A stretch of 64,000 nucleotides of DNA, taken from the NCBI GenBank assembly GCA_003344405.1, contig NOWV01000221.1:47597-111596 (forward strand). Direction: 5' to 3'. The notes below the pieces were generated by a model, which was given only the letters and a program-made list of their open reading frames with translations, did not search any database and was not told the DNA's origin. Origin of the DNA: Trichoplax sp. H2 (lineage: Eukaryota; Placozoa; Uniplacotomia; Trichoplacea). Shown one piece after another: positions 25,660 through 41,566 of this stretch (positions are counted from its first letter, which is position 1; each line of letters opens with the position of its first letter). The translations under genes and the position numbers were made by a program.

Positions 25660-28600
25660 TATAATTGCTCGAATGTAGGGTAATTGACGTTAAACTACTA
25701 TACATCTTCGATAAATGATTCAGACACAACCAGCTGTTGTTAGAGTATGTTATCGTCTTGCGTTATCAAAACTTAAGAATAGTAAGGCAGGAATAATAAA
25801 TATAAGCAATTAAGAATTGTTTTTGGAAGAATTAAAAGGAGCAGTAAAATAAAGACTTTATAATTCTTTAAATTTAGCTTCATTAGCAATCATAACCTTA
25901 AAATACTTACGAGAAACATTTTTCCAAATATAATACTGAAAATGATACCTTAAAAAATCAATCAAAAATGTATTGGTATAACTACATTATTATAGGTTGA
26001 TATAAGATTCAAAGTCACATTTATACATTGATTTAGTGTAAGAATACTAAGCAATAATAACGATAAACAGTAGTGATAAGTTGATAACAACTGTAGTAGA
26101 ATAACGAGTACTATACTTCAGTCGAATACTACTTTAGGTCAAATTCGCAAAATCAATGGTATAGCTTATAAGATAGCATAGTTGCGTGCGTAAATATTCT
26201 TTCTTTCCTTAAATAGTTAACAAAAGTACATTAAAACAACTGGGAAACAACTTAAGCTATATTCAATACTAATTCAGATCCTTTATGAAGCAAGACCGAT
26301 ATTTGAGAGGAATTAATCCAAGTAGATACTTGAAGAGCTTACAAATATCCTTAAAAAGTCACTAAAGATGCATCGAATACTCTGAATATAGTACGTAAAT
26401 TTTACACCATTAAAATTAGCTTTTATAAAATCTTAGCTTTAGATATGCCTTATTCTTTTAAGTTTACCAATAGACATTACTTGTAAAAAATTTGAAATAA
26501 TAGTAAAACAAAAGATGACTAATAGGCTTGTTATATCCAAGTTTAATAGTATTCCATCTACTCTTGCGTTTCCCATCAAGTGTGATCCCAACGATTTATA
26601 TCATGCTGAAGCTTCATATTAGAAACATTTAGAAACTTTACTGTCTCAATATTAACGATATCATGTTTCTATTGTGATGATGTCCCAATTATTAAAGTGT
26701 GTAAATAATAAACGCTAACTTGGCTTCTACTCTACATCTAGTAAAAAATTCTGACAAATCGCGAATTTGCCTCTAAATTAAATCACCTAGAAACTGCCAA
26801 TAATTATAACATCTAGCTCAAATTTACAGCTTTCAATTGTATAGCGGTATTAAATTCAATTGATATCATTAGACAGTTTAGGAAGTTGATGATATTCGGA
26901 AGACTGACAAGAATTGAATCCTAATATCTGCGAACCTTATCATCAATAATCTCATAAATATTATAGTACTAACTATAAAAATACGTAATTAGCAACGCGA
27001 ACTATCGCTTCTTTAAGTTAGATGGGAAGTGGATGAAAGAGAAGCTATATTAATATCCAATGGTCAATATTATATTAAATCGAGAATAATGAAACTTAAA
27101 TTTTAATTCGTTTAACTGATGGCTGCTACAATCATTTTACTTGAAGTTGAACTCAGTATTCATACGATCGTTATTTGATACAACTAATATTCTATTTATT
27201 TTCGTAGTCATTTTTCACAAATTGTGCATTTTGTAGCCTAGCAATATTTTAATAGTATAACTTTCCTTAATCAGCAAGAGAATGCCAGCTTGCGTTTCCA
27301 GCATTACCTAAAATAGCTATCGATGCTTATTCAATCATAGTTGAAATTGAATATTTTAATCTATAGTAGAAGAATCTAGCTAGACTAGATATTTTATTTT
27401 CTAACGACATGATAGCCGTGTATAGTTTAATGAGCGAGAAGATTTTAAGTAACTAAGACCATAATCAAGTAATTCAAGTTTACAATGCTAACTTGATTAC
27501 AACTAGGTTGATCTGGAGTCGATACATATATGAAACATCGTTTATGTTAGCAAACGGTTTGTTTCCTCCACGATGAAGACTAGCCTTTACTGCAATAGCA
27601 TCGGCAATATTCATGCAATAATCAAGAAAACAGGATCTTATGGTATAACATAAAACTTTCAGCAAGGTAATCAACAAATAAAATAGTCAGTAAATCATCA
27701 TCGCTGCATCTATGTATTGTAAAATTTAAATTTAAACTGTTATCCTATTGTCAATATTGATTATATTATTCGTGATATTTCCAGTACCTTAGAAATAGAA
27801 ATGAAAAAAGATAGACAATGGGTTTACCTGTCTTCATCAAACTTGCTAAGCTTAAAATCGTATTAAATGAATGACTGAACTTTATGAAAGCGTAGAGTAA
27901 ACTTATGAACGACCCTTTACTACGTCTAAGTATAGAGTATAACTCACTGTTTAATAAGCATACGTCCATCTTGTTAAGGGTATATTAAATTGAAAAGATT
28001 TAATGAATATTCTCTACTATTTTATGGTAATTTAGCAAATTCATAGGGGTAACATGAAATGCGGTAGCACCATTTGTGGTACGTTAGAGATTCTTCAATT
28101 TTAATAAGTCTAATTTTGAGTTAAAGATTGCGAATCTAAGGAGTTAGAGATTCTAGTCACTACGCATATTCATCTAATTGATTAATGTTTATCGTCTTAT
28201 CATGTTAGAAAAAATTAGTAATCGCTCATAATTTGCAGTCTGAAATCTATACTACATTTATCGCATTGCAGCAGGGATTAACATGTAACTGTAGATGTAG
28301 TTATGATTACATCAAATCCGACAAAGGCCTCCGTTGTCAATCAGATGTTAATAAATTTTATCAAAACCTATTTAATATATATGAATAGATGTTCCGCCTG
28401 TCTTAACCTACTATGAATGCATATTGATTACAATATCGCAATGGATTATTTTATTTATTATAGGAATACAAATATCAATTCTCTTTTAATTTTTACGCTT
28501 GCATTAAATGGTTGTGCTATACACCCTTCGCTACGCTGTTTTAATGGTTGGAAGTCTATTACCTTAAGAGATATTGTACTGTATTTAGAATATACTGTAA

Positions 28601-31600
28601 CTATACTCTACTCTTAAATATAGACATGATGTATTACTCTTTCATTTAGACATATCTACAATCCGCTTACTTCACATTCATATATAGGTTACTGTATTTA
28701 GTTATTACAGTATTCGCTATTTTCTACAATCGTCTGCTATTCTATAACCTGTTATGGTATATGTTGTATCTAACCCTACAATCATGTTCTCTGCATGTGT
28801 TCTAATGCCATAGATATAAATACCGCCGTTTTCTACCTTAAACTTCTTAAGTGGCATTATTAGTCACAGTTAGTATTCACACTTTACTCACGGCAGCTAC
28901 CACGCTGATCTATCGTAATTATCACATTGTAGCTAACTACTATCTACAATGAAGTAACCTCTTTTTCTTAAGCTCCTAGTGCAATTTTCTGCATGGCAAC
29001 TAAAACCACATTATCTGACTCTTCGAACCCTCCATCACAGATATTATTAGCCACTATAATATATTTTCAACATGGAATATCTGCATATTTTGTTAATTTT
29101 ATATCTAATTGATACTGGCATCCATTGCAATTATGAATAACTTCATCTTTTGAAGAAAATGAATGACCATTTGTTCTGTATTTCGCCTCGTTACTGTAGT
29201 TGGTCTTATCATTATTTGGATGATAATGAAGCAACAATACTTATGCTACGCACATTAAGCGCTGTTAGGATTTGACTTGACATTTAAATGAACTCACGTC
29301 TGCTTAGTAAGGAATAAAATATTGATATCAAACTGGATAATAAAGATATCGTATTGATAATCTCATACAAGCGAACACTCGTAAATATCTAGATCATATA
29401 TCGCATTTACGAGTAACGTTACTTCACGTAAGGAAATTTATCAAGTAATTGTTTACCAATCCATGAACTAGATCTTCCCTGTCTATGTTAAATTGATATT
29501 TAATCATGTTCATAATCTCACGGAACCATTTTTGTACTAAACTGTTGGAGAAATTGTAACTACTAAAGCAAAACATCACCTTTACCGGATACAGAAAATA
29601 ACCATCAGTATAGACATTTTCTAAGTCCTCGTGAGACTACAAAATTATTTTGGCACTGTAGAAATTGAGTGATGGATATAGATAATAAGCAATAATAATT
29701 AGAAATTTATGTAGTTCACATTTCGATGTGCACCCATAAGTTAATTTCTCAGTAACTAAATAAAGCTTTCAAAGAATGATCCAGACTGATATTTTGTCCA
29801 CTACTGGAAATGCGATTGATAGATTTCCATTAATTTGGTAGGCAAAGATTAGAATTCTGATGAATTTATGAATCTCAACATTCAGGCTGTAGTCACAAAG
29901 TTGACATAGGCGATTAAGTGAATTGTTTGAAAGATATGTAATGTTGTATAATCATCAAATCGTTTTAGAAAATTTTTAATTATCTTAGGCTATCTACAAC
30001 TAATGTAACAGAAGAAAGTGTAAATATAGGCAAAAAAGACTATATTTAGGTAATATCATGTTGTCAATGCAACCATGATCTATCTACTTTTAATTCGATA
30101 TTATTAAATTAAGTATAGAATATAGAATTAACGATGGATTCCAATAAACAAGGCGAGCTTATAGTAATAAATGATCATAGTAATGATTGAATGCGTAGGT
30201 AAAAGTTGAAAGAGAAGGAAGAATAGGTATCATCGACTCCAAGTTGCGAGTAAACTAACATGCAATTCATCTTATAAAACTTCCATATTGATTATAAACA
30301 AAGCTGACCACGCTAATAGCAATTTTCTAAGGTCAGTTAGATTAAACAATTGGAAATAAATATAACGCTACTAATGAAATCGCTATATTTTGCTAACTAT
30401 ATCACAACTCTAAAATATCGGATACCCCTCTACAGTCGTTGCATGTCATTGATTTCAGTTTTTTTTTAATTTATACTCTATTTTACCAGTGTTATTTATC
30501 TATTTGTAGGATTGATATATCATCCTTTTCACTTATATACTTAGCAGGCCGCGATCAAATTAATGGCATGATTTATGTTTTCATATTTTAGAAATGTCTG
30601 CGATTGATTTGAACGAATAAAAATTATCTAGAAAATTGCAGAAATTCTTTAGCGAGATTATTTAAGCACAATCTGATACACCATGTCAAAGTAACTATAG
30701 GACTAACCGCTCTTTGATAAATAGGCTAATTTCAAAAAACTTCGATCTTTAAAATAGAACATAAGATTATCAAAGGGTAATAAAATCGCTGTGTAACAGA
30801 ATTTACTAAGATAACGATTATATTTTTAGCACTTAAAATAGGTAATGTCCTATCTAACAAATTTGGAATACGACCGGCATGTCATAAAATAGAATCTTAT
30901 CGATATAAAACATAAACATAGAACAACTAATATGTTTCTTATGTACTTGAGACTATCGGACATTAAAAAATGGAGCAATAAAACAATTGCTAGAAAATGG
31001 GAGACTAAAATAGACTGTCTTGAAAATGTAGATACTGTAACTGTAAATTGTTTTAATTCTTTAAGGTGATCATATCAAGCGAACTATTGGAGAATCGTTT
31101 AGTTTTTTGCGATGAAACAGAATCTGAATATAGAGTGGATGATAGCGATATCAATCAGTTAATTATTGTTATAAAAGCGACTATTACATATCTACGATAA
31201 TATTAATCAAACCACAAAGTCAATAACTACATAGTATATAAATGAAATCAATATCACAAAATTTGGATGAATCTCATCGATCGTGATGTCCAAGAAGGAG
31301 GCAGCATCAAATTTATCGTGCTACTTACAACGATGGCAACGATTGTCTATTCTCTTACCCTCTTTGTTAGTACATGTATGTTGGCGGAATAACTTCGGCT
31401 TTCAATAGCTGAGGAGTCAATTTCTTTCCTTGGCAAATTTCTTAAATAGGTCTATCTCCAGCCCAGTTTCAGGCCGTAAATATTGTGCACTTATTTAATT
31501 TAAATAAGAATTTTTAGAAACGTTTCTGCTCTTTCTTATTGATACTGTTAGTGTTTTTCTGTTTAACTGTTGGAAGTTCATATTCTTATAATAATACCAA

Positions 31601-34600
31601 ACTTATTATCGATATAGTGAACCTTGAATCCGTATTATTAAAAGCATAATAGAAAAAAATAAAACTAGACTGAATACCCTCATTAAATATGTTATGAGTA
31701 ATGATAATAACATTTTGAAACCATTCTTCCTGTTCCTTAGCACTATTAATATTTTTATAGTATTATTATTACGATTTATCTTATTGTCATATCTGTATGC
31801 CTAGATGCTTTATTCAATACCCAACGGAATAACTGTCATGGCATTGTTTTAAAGTTATCGAATAAATGGATCTAAGCCGATGATTAGAAGACAAAGACAG
31901 GTGAAAATGGCATGAAAATTTATCAATAGCTATCGATTATAAATTACCCCTGCTGATATTAACAAGAATTCTACTATCCTCAATTTGCTTACCCTGATTA
32001 CTAACAATGATTAATATTCTATTTATAAAATAATTTAGAAATATAATCAATGACAGAAATGAAGCATTGCCGTAATTATAATTCAGTTATATCGTAATGA
32101 GATAAATATTATTATCGCCAAGAAGGATCTAGTAAAATTTCGCGTTACCATATGTACCAAGATTTAAACATCATTTTTAATCCTAGATATGAAAAATAAC
32201 AACTCCAAAATATAAATCTAATAGAAATATTATCTATATTACAATGTAGTTGTGGTAGTATACACTCAAAAGTAAAAAGATTTTCTAAATATATGGCTCT
32301 ATCACCCATGACAACAATTTTTGTTGTTTGCTAATATGACCATACGTGTATAATAGACTATCGATGGTGTATGAGATGGCAGCAGTATGTGCATTTTGAC
32401 CCCCTTTAAATCATGTTATAGGAATAAGCAAAAGATAGGTTGCGTTAAGATACTAATAAGGTATAGTAGCAATTAAAAGTCCCCAAAATTGTGTATACAG
32501 TATGTTTACCTCCTCCTATCAAAAGATACAATCAAATTGTCTCAATCTTACAGTTTTCTCTACCTAGCCTCGCCTCTTCCTGCTTTTATTTTTATTGTTT
32601 TCTTTTCATGTTCATCTCAAAAATAATATACTCAAATTGAATGCAATAACAATAATACTGTATATTTACCATTTTATTAAGATAAAATTTTATTGGTCTC
32701 ATTATAATTTAATAAGATATATGACGTCAAATAATTTTTTGACTTCAATAACTCAATCACAATTTAGTAGCATACTGTTCAAAAATTCTAAGCCTTTTTA
32801 CTAGGTATCGTATGAAATTAAATTTTCATTTCTTATTTTAGTGTTAAAGATGAATGACTGAATAGATAACCCAATTCTGTCAGTTGAATTGTGGTAGATA
32901 TAACTATTTCAACGCTTATAAATTAACTCTTAGCATATTTATGTTAAAACACATAATATTCTCATCCATCGACCATGATTTTATAATTTAATATTAACAT
33001 AAGCTAGTTATAAGATGAACTGTTCATGTTAACAATTCGTAGTAACATAATGCTCATAATATCATCTTGTAATTTTTTTAAGGGCAATTAGCCAATGATA
33101 CAGATAAAGGAGCACTTGCTTGAGCATGCTACATACTAAAATCGAAGGAATGAATTCTTTCTATACTTTTCTTTTATCTTATAATGATCATCATTGTAGT
33201 TCATATTAATGTATGCCGCAAATGTTTGCTCTTAAAACCAATAACAGAATTTTATAGGTAATTATTGAAAAAATATTCATTAATTTTCCTGAGGATAAGC
33301 AGTCCTGTACAACATATGAAAAAACTTAGTCTTATATCAATCAACAAAGGCACTAGCTATTCTCAATGATATCCCGCTAGTTAAACTTGAGTAAAAATTA
33401 GATTATCACCAAAGTGATGGAATCTCAGGTATTATTTCTGCGATATTTCAATTGTTAGAAAACAGTAAAAAAGAGAAAAAATAATTTTAGAACCGTAATT
33501 ATTAAGCTCTAGGAAAATGGAAAATTATGAATTATAGTAAGTAATTTAAACTGCAATCTCCTATGCCATATTAAAGCACAGGGTTTATAAAGAGCATCTT
33601 ATGTCAGAGTTCAGTGAATAATCTTAATTAATTTAAAAATTATTTTAAACTATTTGATTAGCTGTAACTTAAGAAATTTAAAATAGTATCTTAATTAGCC
33701 AAGTGACAGGAATGTAGAGCTGATACCCATAATAATTTATAATCCAGGCTTTTATCCCATCACTTATACTAACAGTTTCTATAGTGCGGTTATCATAAAT
33801 CTAATATCGGCATGGAATAATTTTCAAATAATGTTGCTTAGTTTATTACTACAAATGAAAAATCATACTAATATTTGCCTCAAAGATTAACAACCGTACT
33901 ATTACATTAGTATTATTAAGGATTACCGTATTTCGTATTGCATCTCTGGTACATATTTGACGAACCATTTTGTCTACACCTTTTAATCAAAAATTGCAAT
34001 TAATACCTAAAATTTATATTCTGGATAACTATCATTCAGTGAAATGTTTTTAATCTTGTCTCCTTGGTAACGGCAGCCGTTGCTAGCCTACATAGTTTAC
34101 AATATCCAATTGCCTAATCTAGTAGTATCTCATTAACCATATAGTCCATCCTAACATACGTAATATACTGTGCAATGATCTAGTTCTTTACCTCAGCTTC
34201 ATTATCGAAAATCCATTTCTCATTTTCAGCTTAACATTATAAATATAAATCCTTGTAACTTATAAAGTTAACTATATGATTGTTGATTGTAATTATATTT
34301 CCTTATTTATATCCTATATTTCGAATTTAGATATTTACCACCGGTATATTGTGATAGCATTCATAAATGAACATTTCAAGCCGGCTAAACAAACATTAAT
34401 ATCACTTTGTACATTCATCATAGTGATTTTTATTACTAATCCAACGATATTATTGGTGTTTACGAACTATAGATAAATTAGTTCCACATAAAATGGTAGC
34501 ACCAGTCTGTAGGAGATTAGTGGTATCATAGGTGTTATATTTAAGTTCTAGAATAGTAGACTGCCATTAATTGGTAATTTAAAGATTTAAATGTAGACTT

Positions 34601-36182
34601 AAGTGAGAATGTAAGGCACTTAGGAAGATAGAGAATAGTCTGAATGATATTTAGCTGTGTATGGATTACGTTGTCTAAGTTGCTACTGTGATATTTAACA
34701 GTAAAATTAATAAACTGTTTTTATCTACTAACGTTCGGAAATGAATTAAAGAGTAATCTTTCCATAGTAAGGATAGCAATGGTACATATTATAAACAAGT
34801 ATTTTGATATATCCTCTATCATTTTGATACGTTGTATTATTGTTTAGAGTAATCTCGCTTGATTCAAATACTTCTACATTACCGTGCAATCAGTACTAGT
34901 GAGCTAAGGTTTAAACAAGGACATATCTCTTTTGGCTTTGTGAACTCTATCATATCGTAGTTGCCTTCATTATGCCATGTGGTATTTTGAATGATATTCT
35001 ATTTTACGCTGAGCATAGTGTCCCATTCTTTAATATTCATTTAGCGTAAGATTTCCACGTATGATGTTCTCACAGCGTAGAATATTTGAACAATAAGGCA
35101 TTATCAGTTTTTGATTATCCATAGAAATTATCAATTATTAGATATGAGATATTTAAATCATGAAAGCATTTCACCTAGGAATTATTTTACTATATTAAGA
35201 ACTCTCTATGGCTATTACAGTTTATGGCCATACTAAATAACTCATTAAAGCGCACAGATACAATACTTCAATAATTTTGCGTCCTATAACACTGTTTTAG
35301 CGTGGATTTGTAACTACTTCAATACCAAAATCGGCACGGTAGGATCCCTTTATACTCTCAAATGTCTAATGATACCGGCAACAATTCCATTTAGAATTTG
35401 TATGAATAGTTATTTTGTCTATCGCTATTAAAAAAAGCTCTGATATCCATTGCTGCATTACTTTTATTCAACTTCCTTTACATTCATACATATTTCTATA
35501 GACTTCCGTTTATATTTATGACACATTATTAAGTAACTTAGTAAAATTTTAAAATAGATTTCATCATTTGTTAATCTACTAGGATTAAACCTACTTTACT
35601 ACATATTATCAGTTCCTATTAGTTACGGTACAAAGACAGACAATTTTTTAAAATAAATTCCTTTGTATTGCGGATATGCTCTTCGTCACTAATATTTCCT
35701 TGCGATAATTTATTTTCCGCTTTTAGTTTTCCATGCTGAACTATGTTTGTATCAATATGTTACTGTGCTATACTCTGTAATATCGAGATTATAGTAGAAA
35801 CATCTATGTTAGGATAATTTTGTTGATTTACCCTTATATGAAGAGTTTCTAATTTAGATATATAATATTTAAATATAGCTCTAGCTTTTATGGTGATATA
35901 CAGTCTACTGTAATTAGTAGTTTAATTAGGGAATCGAGAATAATCTTCTTACAATTCAAATCACCGTGATTGTAATTTACTTATGGTAGATTGTAGATTA
36001 TCGTAGAAATGTTCCGTGATAGGACATATGCCAATCTGACAATTTTGTACTAGTCATTCGATGTCTATGTTCATAAATACTGTTGTCTTCATTAGGTAGC
36101 AGTAGACAAAATTAGCTTTTGATTGATTATCAAGTTTCAACGTTAACATTACTAACTGGGATGTCTTTGCTATTGTAAAAGA

Positions 36183-36385
36183 GTATATAAATGCGATAAA
36201 TCGTATAATAAAGTTGGTTATTATGGTTAGTATTTAATGTAAGATACGAGGCGTCTAAATCTTTTTGCAGTCTACTAGTATAGGAAAAGTGTTCCTTAAA
36301 GTAAATATTGCTCCCTGATGCGTGGTTCTGGGAATCGACAGATCGTGCATTACCTTATCTTGTTGCAAAGCTGTTTCGTAACACA
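36183..36385 (+). mobile_element. Candidate degenerate LTR (copy B, 3' portion)
   Basis: It shares with copy A the TATA box GTATATAA (36183), AATAAA exactly 24 bases on (36207), GGCGTCTAAAT (36250), an inverted repeat GTTGCAAA/TTTCGTAAC around GCTG, and an AACACA end. Sequence between these landmarks is diverged. The upstream half has only faint similarity (GGACATAT near 36024). No flanking reverse transcriptase or integrase frame was seen. Confidence 0.35.
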
Positions 36386-39300
36386 CCAATTTTTATTTCA
36401 TAAGTTAATTAGAATTATGAAAAGTGAATATGATACGCTTTAACTAATCTAAAGTCACAAAGGATTTTTAAAAACAGTAAAAATATAAAATAAGAAATTA
36501 TGATAGCCGTAAATTAACATGTTATTCATGTCACGCATATAGCTTTGCCTTGGCTCTGGTAATGTAGCGAAAATTATATGAAAATCGTCTTTAGCATAAT
36601 ATTACGAAAAAGAATGACGAATATAGATCATAAAATGACTATTACTTTTAAAGGCTAGTAATAGTTAAATATTTGACGATGACATTAACCTTAGATTCCT
36701 ATCCCAGATAATATTACAAAGACTGAACTACGAAACAGTCTTACACACGATAATTTTTTCAATTTAACAGCCCTATTTTGTATCGAAAAACGCTTATTCA
36801 TTGGATTAATAGCTAAAGAATTAAACATTGTTTGAGCTTGGTTTACAAGAAAAAGTAGTAGAATAATGGTTTAGTTAAAAGACTAGGTTCATTAGTAATA
36901 GCTTACATTAAATTCGATCAATTGATTATAAATCGCTTTTAACTTATAACACTTAGAATATATTCTGGAATGAAATGTTTTATTGCAAGTTGTTAACTAA
37001 TTTAAATCATATGATAAAAGCACTAATCCTACATATTTTTGTGTCTTTATTGGATGGCATTAACGTAGGGAAAACATTAAAAAAATTTGAAAGAACCAGC
37101 TATACCATCTGTTTTAGAAACGTATTATTCATCGCCATAAATTTGTTGTATAGCTAAATCCTTTATTGATCAATACTTAAATTAGTATTATTGCCGGGTC
37201 AATTTATTTGGTAAAGTTGAGTGGCGTAAAACAAGATCATATTGAAGAATTTTAAACTTTTCAAGTAAATACTCGTAGTATGAATTTAGACAATAGAATT
37301 AAATCCGTTAATGATTAGATTCCCTAAAAATTCTATATAAAGATTGACGTTTTTCTCTCATACTTTGTTGTGCACATTTTCTTTTGTTGATAATGGGCTT
37401 AATGGGGCGTTTAAGTTTATCTATATTTATAGAATTAAAATTTATTCCATGACCTATGCATGGCCAGAACGATGAGAACTATTATCATTTCTTGAATTCG
37501 TTCAAACAAACATGCTATTATTTTGATTCATAAAGCTAATATTGAAATATTATCTAATAAAGGATTAAAGGCCTTCAAAATCATAATAACAGCATCGTTG
37601 ATGTTATTCGGTTTATTTTTCAACGTCAGTAGAGCAAGAAAATTTTTTATTCTAGATTGTGCTTTACGGCTTGAAGATAGATGGATATTAATAAAAATTA
37701 ACTGCAACGCGAAGCTTATTTAATCTATCAGGCGTTAGACCAATTTTTACTTCTGTAGTTCTTGGTTTTTATTACTGGCCTATTGGTTATAGATCATCAA
37801 AATAAGAACTTGACTTTAGCGCCTTCCAATAATCGCGAATCAGGTTGCTATGGTTAGTAATCGGTAAATAGCACAGCAATTGGCATTTTCAATCCAGGCT
37901 TGAAACAAAAACTATTGTTTGCTAGTGCAAAATAGAACAAGAAATGTAACTCAGCGCATGCATACCAATTTTAATATCTAAAATTGTAATTTAAGCAATC
38001 ATTAAGATAGCGTCATCAATTTAATATAGCAAATTAAAATGTCAACATTTTTAAGCCAATAACATTTAAGTTATTACAGAAGCCGATCAAAATACACCAT
38101 AATTTATCGTATCACTCCATCTGCATAAATAAATGTAAAAATTATTTTTCAAAAGAAATCTATTTGTTATGTTAATGGAAAGGAGGCAATGGCGAATGTC
38201 CTAGATTATTAAACATCAGTTGCTGGTTTCACGCCCACTTGCTATTTACATTAAAGTCGATCATCTGATCTATGCGGCACTAATATTAATAATGGTTATA
38301 CTATTTACCATCACTTAATGCTCTTACTTTAATGTTAACAGAAAAAAGTTTCTATTATCTACTGACATACTGCTACTGATACTTATACTGCAGTAATATA
38401 CGAGCTATATAATGTCTACTGGTTTATAGTGATTCACTAAATGAATAATACTTTTATTTCTTTTATTTCATCCATAATTCAAGTCAAGAACTGCTATATC
38501 TTCGTGCTAAGCTGCTCTAATGCTAGTATCATGTTAGATAGCTTATTTTACGACAGTAACCTTTCAAATACCGTAAATATTATTAAATTTAGTATTCTTA
38601 TTTCCATTCTATATACGAATAGATTTTGTAAGTACCGTAAAGACCTTTTTAGATTGATTTTACAGAAGAAATCGCTTACGCTATCAACATAATAATAAAT
38701 CATCAATATTTCTTTCCATTGCACGTTATGAAATTTAAAGGATTAAAATTTTACTGGTGTAGATCTAGCCAGATAAAGTTTTTGCAATTAATTTGTGTTC
38801 GTTGCAATAAATTTGTATTTGTTTTGAATTAAAATCTTCTCTAAGAATCCTGTACACATTGAAATAATTAAACCATGATGCTTAGATCAAAATAATACTA
38901 CATAATAATAATTACTATCTTGTATCTCAAGTCCAATTCTATTAATCAACTTCGTAATACCACCGTTTAACAATTTAAATGATATTCACTCTTAAAATAT
39001 GTACAATATATCAAGTAATAACTCAGTTTAGCGTTTTTGGATGTAAATTATCCTATATTTCGGATATAAATTATTCTACTGTATATCCGTATTTGCTAGC
39101 AAAGAAATAATACATGTGGCTAGTAATGTTGACAAATAAAATTAGCTAACAGTAAAGTAGAGCATTTTAAGCTGGAGAACCAAGAATTTTGACTTATCCC
39201 ATTTGAAACTCGAGTATGTCAGTTCTTGTTATAATAGTTATTATCCTCTTATACAGTAAATATTATGTGTTCTAAATGTATAACTTGGTCTTTTATAACA

Positions 39301-39716
39301 AAATCGAATTTTTTTAATTACATGAACTGTACTAGTAAACTATACTGTGATCATTTAAAGTAGAAACAGTGATTCACAATTTATCGATATGATGGAGTAA
39401 TAATTTCAGTCTGATCAGAAATAGTCAGTGACACTTGAAAAATTATTCGTTTATTTCCAGTAAAATAAGATAATTGTTAGCCGAGTCAATGTTTAGTATC
39501 GGTTATTCTTTCTTGCATGTTAATGACTGCATGCGTATACGAGCTTGTAAGGTCATTAGCATCATTTATTAGCTATAGCAATTAGTCAACAACAGCACTT
39601 TACGACACAGATATATTGAGTGTATTTGTAAATGAGATTATTGGACGGTAACATCAAAGTGATTTTAAGTTTTAGCGTAATTGTTACTTGTTTTGCGATG
39701 ATGGACATATTTTATG

Positions 39717-39750
39717 AGATGATTATTTTTATGGGATGATTATTTTTATG
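39717..39750 (+). repeat. Exact 17-base tandem duplication
   Basis: Two head-to-tail copies of GATGATTATTTTTATGG at 39717-39733 and 39734-39750. It is a small local duplication in gene-free DNA. Confidence 0.85.
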
Positions 39751-41544
39751 GATGTATAATAGATTAAGACATCCTTATAGGATATCCATAACCGTCTATT
39801 AATTAAAACTTGCTCTAGTGGAAAATACGCTAATAATATTTACCTTGAATATTTAATAACTGCGAGGCCAATGTATTACACTTTTTACCATGATAGTTCA
39901 TTTTAGAGATTCTGTACTCATATAATAAGACAGATTTTTTGGCAATAAATACAGTTATGAAAATAAGAATTAACAAAAGAAATACAACCTCGCTATACTT
40001 CAACTAAATTTTTTGTTAAAATGTTTTAGAAAATAGTCTTAAATGGACAAGATAGATATCTTGAAGAGGATATTGAAATTATTAAATAGTGTATTCTTTA
40101 AATAGTATCAGGAATCATTGTGTGATCATAAAAGTCACTTATTTGGCAACAACACAACGTGATTTAGACACCCAAAATAACGATAATCATTATAAAAGTA
40201 ATCCTTTCACATAATGATTATTATTAATGATTAGTTGATCCCTCGCTCCTTATACTGTACTTTGCATGCTATGCTTTTACCATTTCCTTTACATTAACTG
40301 ATATTAAAGCAGGATACAATTTAAGATATGTAGTCGCACGCTAATAGTTCCGTCAACTATAAATATGTATAGTAGTTTGTAGGGTGAAGACTTACTAATG
40401 AAATAAAGCTGTATCCACAGCAATACTGTTATAAAGGTTAAAGGTTGTTTAAAGTGCATTGGTATATAGCTCGACATTATTGTCGCAAATACAAGTTTAC
40501 ATTGATTTGTTCTTCCTGCAGGTCATCTTGTTAGGCAAAGAAATTGCGTACTTTTAGCAATACTGTAATGTTAGCAGTTTATGTAGTAAAAAGATATAGT
40601 ATTCCAGATAGACGTTTGTATTCAATAAAATTTCTAAAATTTGAAAAATATTCTTATTAAGAATATTAGCGGAACTACGCACGTTATACTTCTCGTACTG
40701 TAGAAATGTAAATTCAAAACATGTTTAAAAGTTGCTATGAAGATATATCAGAGTAAACTTGGCTTTTAAATTTTTCTTAACAACTCTACTAACAAAGCTG
40801 TTGCCGTATTTATCCTGTAATCTAGCCGACTACTATCAGAAGTAGTCACCGTTCATGTATTCAAACAGGTTCAAAGTAAGGCAATATTGGTATAAACCAA
40901 GCAACAAAATTTTTCATCGTCCATGTCAATTTGCAAATTAAATCCGTTAGAGTTGACAAGAAATGAGGGAAATGCCATCCTATTTCACAATTACAGTATC
41001 ATATTAATATAATTTCTATTTTACAATGGAAAATCTCGATTCTTAATATAAAGGGATGATCTAGTCCAAGGTTTTCGATTAGTTCAAGATTCATAATTAG
41101 AGTATTTAGCAATTTCTTTGCCAACTTTGGTATGAGTAAAGACGGAAACAGTCTATGGTTCAGTATATGTCTAAAATGTAACTACTAAAGCAGTTCTATG
41201 AAATAAGTGCTTTGTTTGATGATTTATTTGATCAAACTTGTAGATTGGGTTATATTTATTTAATTATCAGATGAAAGAACTGATCTAGATCGCAAGTGAG
41301 ATTTGGCAAAATAATAAGGCATCACCGTGTTATTAAGAACACTTTATAAAATACGATTCTGTAAGTAGTATAAATGCGTTGACGAATAATTGACATTCTT
41401 GTTATCCAGTTTGCTTTATTTACCGGATATATCCATACTTGAATGCAAGGTACCTCCAATTTTTCGCTACGAATAATTTTGCTAATGGTGAATGAAATAA
41501 GCTACGATGTGATTGCAAAATATGATTGGATTGTGTAAAAAAAC

Positions 41545-41566
41545 CGGCAATATCTATATATTGCCG
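41545..41566. repeat. 9-base-pair perfect hairpin
   Basis: CGGCAATAT and ATATTGCCG flank a CTAT loop, preceded by a run of A and followed by AATTTTTATT. Such a hairpin could mark a decayed short element; no function can be assigned. Confidence 0.6.

Noticed and set aside
27480-27677. Minus-strand frame with KASLHRGGNKPFANIN
   Set aside because: Looks mildly protein-like, but has no clear splice sites and no recognisable family.
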